In this document: one piece after another, positions 19,701-26,106 of the stretch | How the letters are laid out: each line of letters begins with the position of its first letter | Position numbering within the stretch: the first letter of the stretch is position 1 | Source of the DNA: Bifidobacteriaceae bacterium | Lineage (GTDB): Bacteria; Actinomycetota; Actinomycetes; Actinomycetales; WQXJ01 | DNA length: 40,214 nucleotides | Direction of reading: 5' to 3' | Assembly (NCBI GenBank): GCA_031255835.1 | Contig: JAIRRT010000117.1 | Coordinates: forward strand, 1 to 40,214 | Program-made: the position numbers and the translations under genes | The notes under the pieces: model-generated | Database searches by the model: none | What the model saw: the letters and a program-made list of their open reading frames with translations, nothing else | What the model was told of the DNA's origin: nothing

Positions 19701-22558
19701 ACGTTGCCCTGGTTGGTGATCTCGAAGGAGTAGTGGATCGGATCGCCTTGACGCACCGGGTTGTGCCACTCGGAGGTATCGGTGTCATACGTCAAAGCAA
19801 GGGTTGGTGTTTCAACACCGCGCTCGGCGTTGAAGATGGTGCACTGACCGGCGGCCTGCCAGGCAGCGTCACAGGTTGGGGGCTCGACATCGGAGATGTC
19901 AGGCGTGGCCCAACCCACAGAACCGATGGTGCTGTCGCCTTCCTCGCCAATCTCCAAAGTCCACGTCACCGTGGCGCTTTGGCCGGCAGTGAGTGGATAT
20001 GTCCAGGTGAGCAGACCTGTTTGCTGGTCGACTGTGGCCTGGCCCAAGCTGGCTGCAATCTGTCCAGTCAACGTGCCGTTGTCCAGCGCATCAGACAAGT
20101 CGACGATGACGGAAGCCGGCGCACTTTGGGTGAAGTCACCTGTGCCGGTGTTTTCGGCGGTGAAACTGAAGGTCAGGCTGTTGCCTTCAACTGGAAGAGG
20201 CTGGCCCTGGATGTCGGAGGTCAACTCCAAACGGGGCAGCGCGTTGCTCGCTTTGGCGCAGGCCTCACCGCTGGTCGAATCGTTGCCCTGAACCTGGCTG
20301 GTGCAGGTGGGCGTGACGGGCGCCGCTGGATCCTGCGGCTGGAAGGCGGTGTTCGTCATGTTGGTGTCGCCGCCTGGGCCGACCTTGCCGGAGTAGACAA
20401 TGTCGATTGATTCACCCGAAGCAAGCGCGCCGGTCCACTGCAAGCCCTTGCCGCCCTTGCTCAGCTCGCCAACCCCAGCAGGTTCGGTGACAGCGGTGGA
20501 CAGGACGGGGACGTCATCGTCGATGGCGGTTTGATCGTCATGGACTACGGCGGGGGAGTTTTCGGTGAAGTCGCCTTGGCCGGTGTTGGTGGCTGTCACG
20601 CGGTAGGTGACGTCCTGGCCAATCCGCAGATCAGTGGCCGGAGCCATTGTCTTTTCCAAGGTCAACATGGGCATGTCGAATCCGGTGGCACGGCAGGCGA
20701 CATCGTTCTGGTTCCAGACCTCCTCCTCGTCAATCTCGCACACAGGGGTGGGAACCGGCACTGCCTTTTCCAGCCAGGCAACAGTGTTGACCTCGCCGTC
20801 CCTGGCCGATGGCGGTGCTAGCGGCTTGACCGTGGCGGAGAAATCGGTGCTGAAACTGTCACCTGGGGCTGGGGGCACGAATGTCCAGTCGATCACCTTT
20901 GTGACCGGGTCATAGCTGCAGTCCTCGCCAGCGAAGTTGGTGCAGGCATCGAAGCCGTAGTCGGTGTCATCGATGATCTCGGACAGATCGGCGTGCACGG
21001 TGACTGTCTCGCCTTCCAGGGCGCTGCCGTGACCGATGTTGGTGACTGTCAAGGCGAAATCGGCCTGGTCACCGGACCGGAAATCCTGCGTGCCAGTGTT
21101 GGTGAAGTCCAGCCGCAGTCCCGGCAGGCTCAGGTGTGTGGGGTGGTCCTCCACCTCTCCGCCGAACACGAATCCAGTCGGCATGACAGCGTCAGCCTGG
21201 CTGCTGGCAATGCGCAAACGGGCATAAGTGAAGTTGTTGCCCAGGGCCTCGACGGAATCGTCCGGCACGTTCCAGCCCAGAGAGATCGTGGCAGATTCGC
21301 CCGCGTTGGCTGGGCATGCCACAGCGCCGGGGGTGACAGGTACGCCGTCGGGGGATGGTGGTCCAGATAGTTCTGTGGCATCGAAGGTTCCGTTCGAGTT
21401 GAAGTCGATCCAGCCGGCTACGTAGCCCGGTGCGGCGCACTCAATGCCCGGGACTGTGACGTGGCTGCCGATGAAGCCGCCTACCATCGGCGGGAAATCG
21501 ACGTCTTCATCGTCCTCGCCGTTGTCATCGTCAGCATCGGCGTTGGTGGAGTAGATGTAGGCGGCCTCGCCGTCCGTTGTGGCGCCGAGCCGAGTGGCGG
21601 GATTGTCCATTTCTGCCATGTCAACCTCGCCGGGAGTGGCCAGCGTGGTCCCAACGCCCAGGAGCCCACCGGTCCAACCAGGCTGGTAGATGGCGCCAGC
21701 CTGGCCGTAGGAGGCAGGGGCATCGCCCATGTCCACCGAGGTGACCACGCCCAGCGCTACAGCCGAGACGCCGCCGCCCTTGATCTCCACGTTCGCGGCA
21801 GTTGCACCCTCCATGAACGCAACAACCGTTGGGCCACCGCCCTGTCCGCATTCCTCGTCGTTGGGCCGCAGTATCAGCTTGTTGCTGCTGTCCAGCACCG
21901 CTTCTGTTGCTACGTCCTGGCAGGCTGAGTACGTGTCGAGAATGCGCCAGTTGACGCCAGTGCCATCTGGCGTTGCCGCCACGTACTCATTGGTGCTCTT
22001 GGAGGAGGATTCGGCATCGGCGATGACAAGGCCACCCACCTGGGCCGGGAGACCGCCGAACGTGACTGAGCAGGAGAACTTGAAGGAGGTCGTTGCGCTG
22101 CGAACCGCGTTGGCGATTCCCGCGATCAGCTCGTTGTCCTCACCTTCGCCGCCGACGTTGTACAGGTTGTCCAGGCCGTCGTTTCTCCATGTGCCTGGCT
22201 TGTAGGCCTTGATCCTGGGGATCTGCCCGGGGCTGGAGGAGGTGATGGAGCAGGTGGTGACGAGGGGGACGCCGCCTACGGTGCGGGTGTTGGTCACCGT
22301 CATGGGTGCTGTGAGGGTGGCATCGTGTGCGCCCCATTCGAACCAGTCGATCACCCCGGGGAACCGGCCGGAGCCTCCCGAGGCGAACTGGGCATCAGCT
22401 GGAGGTATGGATACCGAGTTCAACCCGACATATGTCAGGACCATACCTACGGACAAACTGGCCGCAAGTCCCCAGCGGATGCGGTGGCGTGTGCGCTGGA
22501 CCAAGCCCAGCCACTTATCGGAAGCGTGCGAAGAGCGAACACGGGACATACCTAGCAT
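7775..22558 (-). CDS. Giant cell-wall-anchored adhesin-like protein: signal/TM, CshA/GEVED-like region, DUF11-like stalk, about 32 bacterial Ig-like domains, Pro/Thr linker, LSKTG sorting signal
   Basis: Uninterrupted ORF (annotated from GTG at 22597). ATG at 22558 (MLGMSRVRSS) has AAGGA 8 nt upstream. C-terminus is LSKTG, then a hydrophobic stretch, then KRRRDR. Domains carry repeated HTVTVxVxDxxGNxVxG...AGTYxVxA...FVAG patterns. Confidence 0.92.
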   Translation of the reverse strand: MLGMSRVRSSHASDKWLGLVQRTRHRIRWGLAASLSVGMVLTYVGLNSVSIPPADAQFASGGSGRFPGVIDWFEWGAHDATLTAPMTVTNTRTVGGVPLVTTCSITSSSPGQIPRIKAYKPGTWRNDGLDNLYNVGGEGEDNELIAGIANAVRSATTSFKFSCSVTFGGLPAQVGGLVIADAESSSKSTNEYVAATPDGTGVNWRILDTYSACQDVATEAVLDSSNKLILRPNDEECGQGGGPTVVAFMEGATAANVEIKGGGVSAVALGVVTSVDMGDAPASYGQAGAIYQPGWTGGLLGVGTTLATPGEVDMAEMDNPATRLGATTDGEAAYIYSTNADADDDNGEDDEDVDFPPMVGGFIGSHVTVPGIECAAPGYVAGWIDFNSNGTFDATELSGPPSPDGVPVTPGAVACPANAGESATISLGWNVPDDSVEALGNNFTYARLRIASSQADAVMPTGFVFGGEVEDHPTHLSLPGLRLDFTNTGTQDFRSGDQADFALTVTNIGHGSALEGETVTVHADLSEIIDDTDYGFDACTNFAGEDCSYDPVTKVIDWTFVPPAPGDSFSTDFSATVKPLAPPSARDGEVNTVAWLEKAVPVPTPVCEIDEEEVWNQNDVACRATGFDMPMLTLEKTMAPATDLRIGQDVTYRVTATNTGQGDFTENSPAVVHDDQTAIDDDVPVLSTAVTEPAGVGELSKGGKGLQWTGALASGESIDIVYSGKVGPGGDTNMTNTAFQPQDPAAPVTPTCTSQVQGNDSTSGEACAKASNALPRLELTSDIQGQPLPVEGNSLTFSFTAENTGTGDFTQSAPASVIVDLSDALDNGTLTGQIAASLGQATVDQQTGLLTWTYPLTAGQSATVTWTLEIGEEGDSTIGSVGWATPDISDVEPPTCDAAWQAAGQCTIFNAERGVETPTLALTYDTDTSEWHNPVRQGDPIHYSFEITNQGNVTLNGVTPVSIDGRLANIVTGQWPDPTHPGRLLPGQSVTASATYVVTGANIVAGHATVAVRADATDPKGVAVSSADESIRVELSGLEGVSKATFEILTKTPLPADGLTPHQVRVELADAGGKAITGVEDDLVVAVDPSTAQITITETSTPGTYLAEIVSIKAGTYTVSGYLPGHATLTKVGALDTIVFAPTDPATITLTSATAGQVLPPGGTGVHKATVTVLDINDNPVPGVAVTFTVQPGGIVVSDPLRPSASGSAAATSVTGAEGTFTIEMTSPVIDTAIVTASANGQAIWEEGTTNPVRLELRFDYLVIPCTDPAMSNYSVTPNGPKVVGTTPFELRVHLETCEGEVMMGQADFLGGAAIGRSGEGDAVVSGFVPDPQQRGEYTATINSTAAGIKDLTILWSRADAPVGPQQIAPEPINGRDWVEFVPGDPSIPDGRSVFAVSRFDNQPVLTGRQLVYLHLEDGYGNTITDPAVVAKVQARALAGDATVGQFSASSNPPDGFEFEAEVSSAIAGSHLIGAYYTPAVGQAEQTLQAADGGQANRYANFVHGAASCAAIVVDPTGPQTAGSTFAAMVTVTDGAWNGQVCLGNKVSGADVELTANQVGGTGAATVTPSGALTTGSGGTAAFSVSSTKAGTFLVEATFTGQNGRGTANGSREIVFTPGEPHPTLSVLSLEGEGARTADGDATHAVKITLKDINLNPVPDWPVRFELFDPVYVAGQGPGQDATATTGPDGTATVYVRSLTPVLASPVHGYYTPSDGTSDVKLLDPETSEPQTVYLRFVPGTVDPKGSAFEVETRHQDPIPVVGVGEHRVVVVLNDEGGRPAQVDLALLGGRITIANKLDAPLTGWTKDLNDPTGAKYFTRVTSTVAGMATVRVTYADSDVSKALSQGPLDSDQAPFAAGPVHPDHSGFSVTKTPRVLADGEACQTATVTLADSYDNPITVDPALLDGSADPALVHTFAQTSEGTYQACITSTKSGSHAVQVVLDQPQPITIPGAVDASKATFVAGQAVPGKSTLTVTPQNPRVGDTVAATVTVRDKYDNLVPNQVVKLWLDPFAVPSIGGGVGFLTQTSGPVDSLVNPGQAQFTFTSTKVNTHNVHATLALPDEPPVKYSPTPVEFSAGDLASITLERLTAETAYVNSTPHQVKATLQDQFGNPIIGQSVNFSVSGLETAQMSPVNGAVDTLNDGTATIAVSSQRVGTASLTATVRGSTAQPVPSQIPLHFDVTEIDPEESEFWLSTGDRVANGSTAPANAHEVFVRLRDSFGTPIEDPNVARSISVRIVGPKGSATIGEFSPSSQVAGVFTALATSTVADTMTVTVNVNGTVPPRAGNTLTWVAGQVNLEHSSYAVATESVLADDESEVSVVVTLRDAHDNEVPGRAGDLKGSASPATVSGFTGQPNSGVYTAGVRSALAKSFPVVIDLFGSSSGTIKPGPANDIANFHAGPPAGTSELTIITQGPRAVTSEFHIAEVVVRDAKGNELRSSPVTFSVAGARPWEGTRWTATSDSNGIARFSFTADQEGTYPVHATVVGGDGAPIAVKNSGLTVEFVYGAISEIKSKFEVSQWTDVIADEAPEHFQEVTVWLYTEAGVGIAGRAGDIQAVVARPGAYLVDLDGNTPGTQQFIAKPNSPPGVYVGQIRSSVAGAFPISVTAVGKALEPTDPARDTAHFVAGPAVPGDSELSVDRLTQVAGGEIKATIKVFDARGNKVSNQIVLVRTSPIDAINPDGGTLPFLRVQTKANGEATATLSTKVAGTYTVYAELADGTAVSGTPVKKSGEIEVEFTHDAPSPTASILTGSSGQVLSNRVDEHWAKVKVMDQYGNAIDGVPVSFHLENPTGQAPIGKLVDGYSATPTSVNGGFAEVRYVGDFALGTTIVTARIGNQAVTNASADGSPAKLTWEWVPSIYSPEKSYYTVTPEAREASGNDPHTITIYLLDEKEAPVVGAAESLTVTAVPAPGSPARPDGTALTMPLNPTEVDKGVYEVSATSTYAATFNITAVHSSGGTIRPDPSNTPPRSSMQFVPGSPSETTSYFEVTTSPPDRKADGSAAHTLTAVVRDAKGNGVTGLNMAASDTANTPLLSVGTFTPGAAGQYTAPIRSEVAGTFTMTATATDGASAPVTLSSGQRNNLAVFVPGDACGQNSQLTATPVPALGDTKVVAGRGAWELRVIVRDCSAGRNPVNGQTVTFETVPDVVPALSPATAISAGGGVATLMVSSEKALTYLASAKVNGQAVTGSPTEIEFVAGAPDQLASTLTGTENERKVANNQAFHVATVTVNDIYGNAIAGQMVTISVADIGRISLVSPAGQITSGGTVAQATTNADGEVVVHIVSNAEAGFARVTAKIGDYTTGLPILSRPGVPASLALEFVPDLLDYRASYYSVSDGTRIAGVETHTVRVRTLDQLGTPVPLDDPAKELAGFAGPDATVVRWRIDPDSAEQATYIADIVSQKAGTYPVRVEVGGTELRPASGSTQTPTVTFVAGPASAINYWVSQTLGIRANNSDYQTVFITVADAFGNVREGDASRITATGEYSSIEDPEWDGDQYSAAIRSAKAGSHLVSVKFDGTDVRTSLNRRAVFVAGTPDAGKSELSVTTGSRRVKDESHTATVHVTDHDGNPVENQDVTVWTVPDTVPDSMQTVLTTDKEGLASIEFTTEKAGTYHVFAAFGTTRDGQQLRWSGERTVVFRATDISWTKTTLEATTTEKLVNNPADPHEATVKVRDRFDNPVTIDTSVQFALSGLPEASLSNSGLLPVNGDGAAKVTITSTKLGTARLTARVNGISVQNPPYFDLVFIHSNVSPADSSYSVTSGDRIANGEDSHELTVDLVDVNGAKVNGAAEQISVRLDANSPKAGPASIGRFTAVDGVDGRYVAEITSRSAATYAITVRVGDVIPPATGSPTSVRFVPGELADDGATFSVSTGIRIANGNSTGYDFHEVTVTLLDGTGNGMTGQKDFLHAEAPPFDIGDFEEDPIENPGVYVARITSTVAAARNVAVSFKGTVALTPGPSGSRVRFDAGPVSAERSTLEAITTVPMKVMAEEHHVRVTAMDKDGNWVQGATVMFSTVPAITDPAWQGVAPTNDKGEADLYFTSRVPGTYTVHATILGLDGVTQTVPRGSGEVQVEFITGPPALGTSWFTVTDDASVKANGRDSQTLSVFLADASGVGVPGLADADLQGTGIDDLLHMRLDKNGPVFGVFVEDSAKPGLYLAPITSTVAGTFKVGVDLAQSNGTALPLGLQVPSGKDTTLFGSDQADPTNSSLSVNPTQQEVTKMVTITATVKDRGGNAVVGQTVRFWVVDSDGNPVEFSPDQLAREPRTVEGGIASTDFTTTVAGTYWVHAALIDLPGSTGPVPLPESGDLSVEFTALQQADMDLSVLTGTDNERRVVGGADPEGIHTALVTVVDASPAHNPLIGLGVDFRRNGTSIGGDPIQTDANGQAMLRFTSDVAGDVELSARIADPAQPSRWIAVPARPAGTSRTTTHLVFGFDPGPWDEGRSSFEVSRGDKVADGVAAHTVTVTVRDAYGNGVPGMASQLSASADPAEGVVIGSFAAVNPARVPSDGLYRASIVSTRPGVKQIAVELASVTINPASGANSQAVFTHRPASLATSLIEIQAPRVLLANGNDAMPDSTIAIVTVMDDAGQPLGEYGAGLTIALSSNLPGMRWASLSGIFDTMTDNGDGTYSARLTSTQVGTATVRFSIGGARADSSDQVRFTEPPVPPTVEPNDGTQVPGQGLPGNTVTVVTEDGEPVGETSVSPDGTWKLKPPVPLEEGTMIVVTQTDDDGNVSDQVLWRVGQPRITVDQPELHHGEDQTVRVVNFQPGETVHAIVHSTPLDLGTAVAGPAGNAVFTFKVPAEFELGAHKADATGPLSGKAGPADFDVIEAVQPSPSPTISVTPTPVSTVVVPTHVASPVPGPTETVTVTAPGDPVLQPTLSKTGLTSGAIPAAGTALGLLLTGLVLLITKRRRDRQMH
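7778..7990 (-). other. C-terminal Pro/Thr/Ser linker and sortase-type sorting signal (LSKTG at 7880-7894)
   Basis: ...PSPSPTISVTPTPVSTVVVPTHVASPVPGPTETVTVTAPGDPVLQPTLSKTG-hydrophobic-KRRRDRQMH. Confidence 0.75.
9546..14287 (-). repeat. Second copy of a 14-domain Ig super-unit (domains 16-29: CAAB CAAB CAABAB)
   Basis: Domain-by-domain correspondence with 14288-19093 at a period of about 4.70-4.81 kb. Confidence 0.65.
14288..19093 (-). repeat. First copy of a 14-domain Ig super-unit (domains 2-15: CAAB CAAB CAABAB)
   Basis: See findings; hallmark pairs include GKSTLTVTPQNPRV vs GKSELSVTTGSRRV and GPANDIANFHAGPPAGTSELT vs GPSGSRVRFDAGPVSAERSTLE. Confidence 0.65.
21126..21740 (-). other. CshA/GEVED-like surface domain within the adhesin
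   Basis: DMGDAPASYG...YIYSTNADADDDNGEDDEDVDFPP...YVAGWIDFNSNGTFDATE...FGGEVEDHPTHL. Confidence 0.7.
22388..22483 (-). other. Signal peptide / N-terminal hydrophobic segment of the adhesin
   Basis: RWGLAASLSVGMVLTYVGLNSVSIPPADAQ after a long basic N-region. Confidence 0.65.
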
Positions 22559-22682
22559 CGGATTGATCCTTCGGGTAGGAATCTTCGGAAGCGTCACCCG
22601 TGTAACAGACTGGTCTGATAGAGCGACCGTCTAGTTTTACGACATCCATATGTGTGCCGGCAATATAGGTCTTCGGACCTTT

Positions 22683-22716
22683 GCTGACAGCGCAATTTGT
22701 TCGCTAACAGCGAAAT
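22683..22716. promoter_or_regulatory. Two 14-nt direct repeats 20 bp apart upstream of the adhesin, the second overlapping palindrome TTCGCT-AAC-AGCGAA
   Basis: GCTGACAGCGCAAT (22683-22696) and GCTAACAGCGAAAT (22703-22716), 12/14 identical; palindrome at 22700-22714. Confidence 0.45.
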
Positions 22717-22774
22717 CGGCGTGCTGGACCGCCCAGACTGCGGTAGGAGAGAGGGCTGGTGTGCACGGCCTATG

Positions 22775-23479
22775 TCAGATTCTCTGAACCATTTCCCCTA
22801 GTGAACGGCGGGTCATGGGGCGGCGAGGCTCCTCGAGCCGGTACCCCAGAGCCACCATCACCGCCAGGCGTTCATTGTCCGGATCGATTGCACCGGCCTC
22901 GGTGAGCACGGCGTCGGCTTCGCTGTAGACCATTCCCTCTAGAGCGCACGAGTCGATGCCTACCAAAGCGGCAGCAGTCATGATGTTTCCGAGCACGATG
23001 TAAGCTTGACGGCCAGCCCAATCGAAGATCGCGCGGTCATTTCCCCAGACTCCATAGCGTGAGGTCAAGAAACCACGGAAACGGACCTGCCACTCAGCAA
23101 ATGCAGTTGGCGGCATTTCCTTTATGTCCAATTCCATATGGCGGACAAAATCCGAATCTGGCATGACGGCGGCGGAGGTCATCGCTGTCAGCGCAAACAG
23201 GTGCGAGGCATCGACCATCTGTGCGGCCACACCGCCTGCTCGTTCCACCAGGTCGAGCCGGACCTTGCGGTCCTCGATCACCAGCAGCCGGAATGGTTCC
23301 AGCCCGTGCGATGTTGGTGAGAGCCGGGCTGCCTCCAACAGATAGTCGACATCGGCCGGAGCGATGGTCCGGGACGGATCGAAAGCCTTGATCGCCCTGC
23401 GGAATCTGAACGCGTCCAACACCATTTGGCGGGCGTGGGCGCGGGAATCGAAATCGGCTGGCGTCGGGTGCTGGCTCAT
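22775..23479 (-). CDS. Nitroreductase family protein
   Basis: FRFRRAIKAFDPSRTIAPADVDYLLEAARLSPTSHGLEPFRLLVIED; GRQAYIVLGNIMTAAALVGIDSCALEGM. Confidence 0.88.
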   Translation of the reverse strand: MSQHPTPADFDSRAHARQMVLDAFRFRRAIKAFDPSRTIAPADVDYLLEAARLSPTSHGLEPFRLLVIEDRKVRLDLVERAGGVAAQMVDASHLFALTAMTSAAVMPDSDFVRHMELDIKEMPPTAFAEWQVRFRGFLTSRYGVWGNDRAIFDWAGRQAYIVLGNIMTAAALVGIDSCALEGMVYSEADAVLTEAGAIDPDNERLAVMVALGYRLEEPRRPMTRRSLGEMVQRI

Positions 23480-23558
23480 GGTCGCCACTGTACCGCTCGC
23501 GCCCGCAGGATTTGTGCTCCGCCGAGCACGGCTCTGCCAGGCGCCGGCCGCAAGCCCT

Positions 23559-24803
23559 CTAAGCGCCCGTCAGGGTCTGGTACAGCAACGTGACGTTCAA
23601 AGCGACGATGGCGCCTGTCACCACCCATGAGACCACCACCGTGGCCGGCCGGTTGACCTCTGAGCCCATCAGTCCACGCCGACTTGTCAAGACGACCAGC
23701 GGCACCAAAGCGAACGGGATGCCGAAGGACAAAATCACCTGACTGATGACCAGAGCCCACGTGGGTGAACTGCCGAGCGCAAGCACAATCAGCGCTGGCA
23801 CCGCCGTCACAGCGCGGCGAACAAGCAAGGGCAGCCGGACCATCAACAGCCCCTCCATCACCTCTGATCCTGCGTAGCAACCCACCGAGGTGGAGGCCAG
23901 CCCAGAAGCCAGCAGTCCAATGGCGAACACCATCCCGATTCCAGGCCCAAGAGTCTGCACGATGACGGAATGGGCCCCCTCGATGGAGTCTGTACCGGAC
24001 GCTCCAGGCAGGCTGGCAGCGGCCAACACCAACATCGCAATGTTCACCCCGCCAGCCAGGAGCAGGGCGATCACCACATCCCAGCGGGTCGCCTTGAGCA
24101 GATGACTCCTGAGGGCTGGACCTTGGACTGGACCGTGCCTGTCCCGGGTCAACGAGGAGTGCAGGTAGACGGCATGCGGCATGACCGTTGCCCCCAGCAT
24201 CGATGCCGCCAACAGGACCGAATCTGGGCCGGCAAAACTCGGGACTAGGCCGCTGGCCAGCCCGGACGGGGAGACAGGTGAGACGAACAGTCCAGCCAGG
24301 AACCCGCCAGTGATCACCACAAGCAGCCCTGTGACAACGAACTCGAACGTCCGCTGGCCGCGACGCGATTGGACCGCCAACAGACCCATCGACCCAGCTG
24401 CCGTCACAATCCCTCCCACTATCAGCGGCAGGCCGAACAGCAGATGCAAAGCAAGCGCGCCACCAACCACCTCGGCGATGTCCGTGGCCACCGCCACCGC
24501 CTCAGCTTGAACCCAAAACGCCAGCCTGGCAGGCCGTGAGGTGTGGTCCGCAATCAGCTGTGGCAAAGACCGGCCTGTGACAATCCCAAGCTTGGCTGAC
24601 AGGTATTGGACAAGGCACGCCATCAGGTTGGCAAGGACCAGCACCCAGATCAGCCGGTAGCCGTAGCGTGAGCCAGCGCTCAGGTTGGCGGCCACGTTCC
24701 CTGGGTCCACGTACGCCACGGCCGCCACGAAGGCCGGACCCAGCAGGTGCCAAACACGCTGCGTCGGGTGGGGCGATTGTGCTGCGGACAGGTCGCGACC
24801 CAC
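23559..24803 (-). CDS. mntH: Nramp family divalent metal transporter
   Basis: GPAFVAAVAYVDPGNVAANLSAGSRYGY (DPGN motif) and GATVMPHAVYLHSSL (MPH motif); about 11 TM segments. Confidence 0.93.
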   Translation of the reverse strand: MGRDLSAAQSPHPTQRVWHLLGPAFVAAVAYVDPGNVAANLSAGSRYGYRLIWVLVLANLMACLVQYLSAKLGIVTGRSLPQLIADHTSRPARLAFWVQAEAVAVATDIAEVVGGALALHLLFGLPLIVGGIVTAAGSMGLLAVQSRRGQRTFEFVVTGLLVVITGGFLAGLFVSPVSPSGLASGLVPSFAGPDSVLLAASMLGATVMPHAVYLHSSLTRDRHGPVQGPALRSHLLKATRWDVVIALLLAGGVNIAMLVLAAASLPGASGTDSIEGAHSVIVQTLGPGIGMVFAIGLLASGLASTSVGCYAGSEVMEGLLMVRLPLLVRRAVTAVPALIVLALGSSPTWALVISQVILSFGIPFALVPLVVLTSRRGLMGSEVNRPATVVVSWVVTGAIVALNVTLLYQTLTGA

Positions 24804-24850
24804 TGATCAGCCCCTTTACGCCAGCAGTTGGAACAACTTGGACTCCAACC

Positions 24851-25789
24851 CTAACGGGGCGTAGGGGGCGGAAGTGAGGAAAGAGGGATGGTGTTTTGCG
24901 GCACCTGACCATGCGCCATCGTGCGCATGTTGGAGCCCATCACTTCGATGATTCGGCCGAAGGAACCGGCCGCAAAACCGCCAACGTGCGGGGTCAGGAT
25001 CAGGTTGGGGGAGTCCCAGAGGGGGTGATCGGCCGGGAGGGGTTCAGGATCGGTCACGTCGATCCCTGCGCTGATGCGGCCACGGGCCAGCTCGGCCACC
25101 AAAGCGTCAGTGTCCACCATCCCGCCGCGCCCCACGTTGATGAAGAGGGAGCCATCCGGCATGGCCGCCAAGAGGTCGGCGTCGACAAACCGGTGCAGTT
25201 CAGGGCTCATAGGCAGGGCAACCACCACCGCGTAGGCGTCCGGCAGCCAGCTGGGCAGGTCGCTCAGCGCTTGGACTCCTGGGCGGGCTGTCCGGCCGAA
25301 CAGCACCGGCTCGGCCTCCATGGCGCTGAGAATCCGGCCAATCCGGCTCCCCATGTCTCCGGCCCCCAACACGAGCACCTTTTTGTGCTGCATGGAACCT
25401 GTGACGCCGTATATCCACTGGTGGCGCCGGCGGCCGGCCTCGAACAGCTCGAGTTTCTTGTTGTGGGCAAGGATCATGGTGACGGCCATCTCGGCAGTCG
25501 ATCCGCCGTGGGCGCCGCGGGCGTTGACAATCGAGACACCCTCGTAGCGTTGGGCCACGTGGTCATAGCCGGCGCTGGTCATGAAGATCGCCTCGAGGGT
25601 GTCAATGGAGTCGAAGAACGGCTTCAGGTCCCGCCACTGGGTGGCCTCGGACACGATGGCGCGGGCTCCGATGGCTTCTGGGGGCGGGTTTTGACCGACG
25701 GTGATCACCACCGGATCGAGTTCAGGGAACTTGCCGAGTTCGACAGCGAACCGTTGACGCGGCACGAGGACCTTCAATCTCGCGGGCAT
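24851..25789 (-). CDS. D-2-hydroxyacid dehydrogenase family protein
   Basis: VLVLGAGDMGSRIGRILSAMEAEP Rossmann motif, INVGRGGMVDTDALVAEL, DVTDPEPLPADHPLWDSPNLILTPHVGG. Confidence 0.92.
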   Translation of the reverse strand: MPARLKVLVPRQRFAVELGKFPELDPVVITVGQNPPPEAIGARAIVSEATQWRDLKPFFDSIDTLEAIFMTSAGYDHVAQRYEGVSIVNARGAHGGSTAEMAVTMILAHNKKLELFEAGRRRHQWIYGVTGSMQHKKVLVLGAGDMGSRIGRILSAMEAEPVLFGRTARPGVQALSDLPSWLPDAYAVVVALPMSPELHRFVDADLLAAMPDGSLFINVGRGGMVDTDALVAELARGRISAGIDVTDPEPLPADHPLWDSPNLILTPHVGGFAAGSFGRIIEVMGSNMRTMAHGQVPQNTIPLSSLPPPTPR

Positions 25790-25878
25790 GGGCTACCTTT
25801 CCGTATCATTCGACGACGGGGCGAATGGTACCGAGCCAGCGGTTGCGCTGCCTTGACGGCCCGGAAGGAGACGATGGC

Positions 25879-26106
25879 GTGGATGAACCTTGCCGGGATG
25901 AGATCTGCCTGACATGCCGCGATGACGCCCGCCCAGGGCAGGTTCTGACCCCGCCTGGCGATGCTTGGCAGTTGGCACAGGTCAGGACGGACACAGGGGT
26001 GGAAGAGGTGGATGTCTCCCTTGTTGGCGAGGTTGTTCCAGGTGACAGGGTCTTGGTCCACGCTGGCACTGCCATCGGACGGCTGGAACAGGGGGGCGAG
26101 GTATGA
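25879..26106 (+). CDS. HypC/HupF-family hydrogenase assembly chaperone-like protein
   Basis: CRDEICLTCRDDARPGQV...VDVSLVGEVVPGDRVLVHAGTAIGRLE. GTG start at 25879 with AAGGAG 8 nt upstream; 4-bp overlap with hypE. Confidence 0.8.
   Translation: MDEPCRDEICLTCRDDARPGQVLTPPGDAWQLAQVRTDTGVEEVDVSLVGEVVPGDRVLVHAGTAIGRLEQGGEV

Noticed and set aside
7775-22597. Adhesin region as a recent mobile island
   Set aside because: No transposase, integrase, att-like repeats or obvious base-composition shift seen; an insertion remains only a hypothesis from the split hyp genes.
7778-22634. Many plus-strand ORFs of 60-290 aa across the adhesin region
   Set aside because: All lie opposite the continuous adhesin reading frame, and the repeated look of some simply mirrors the domain repeats.
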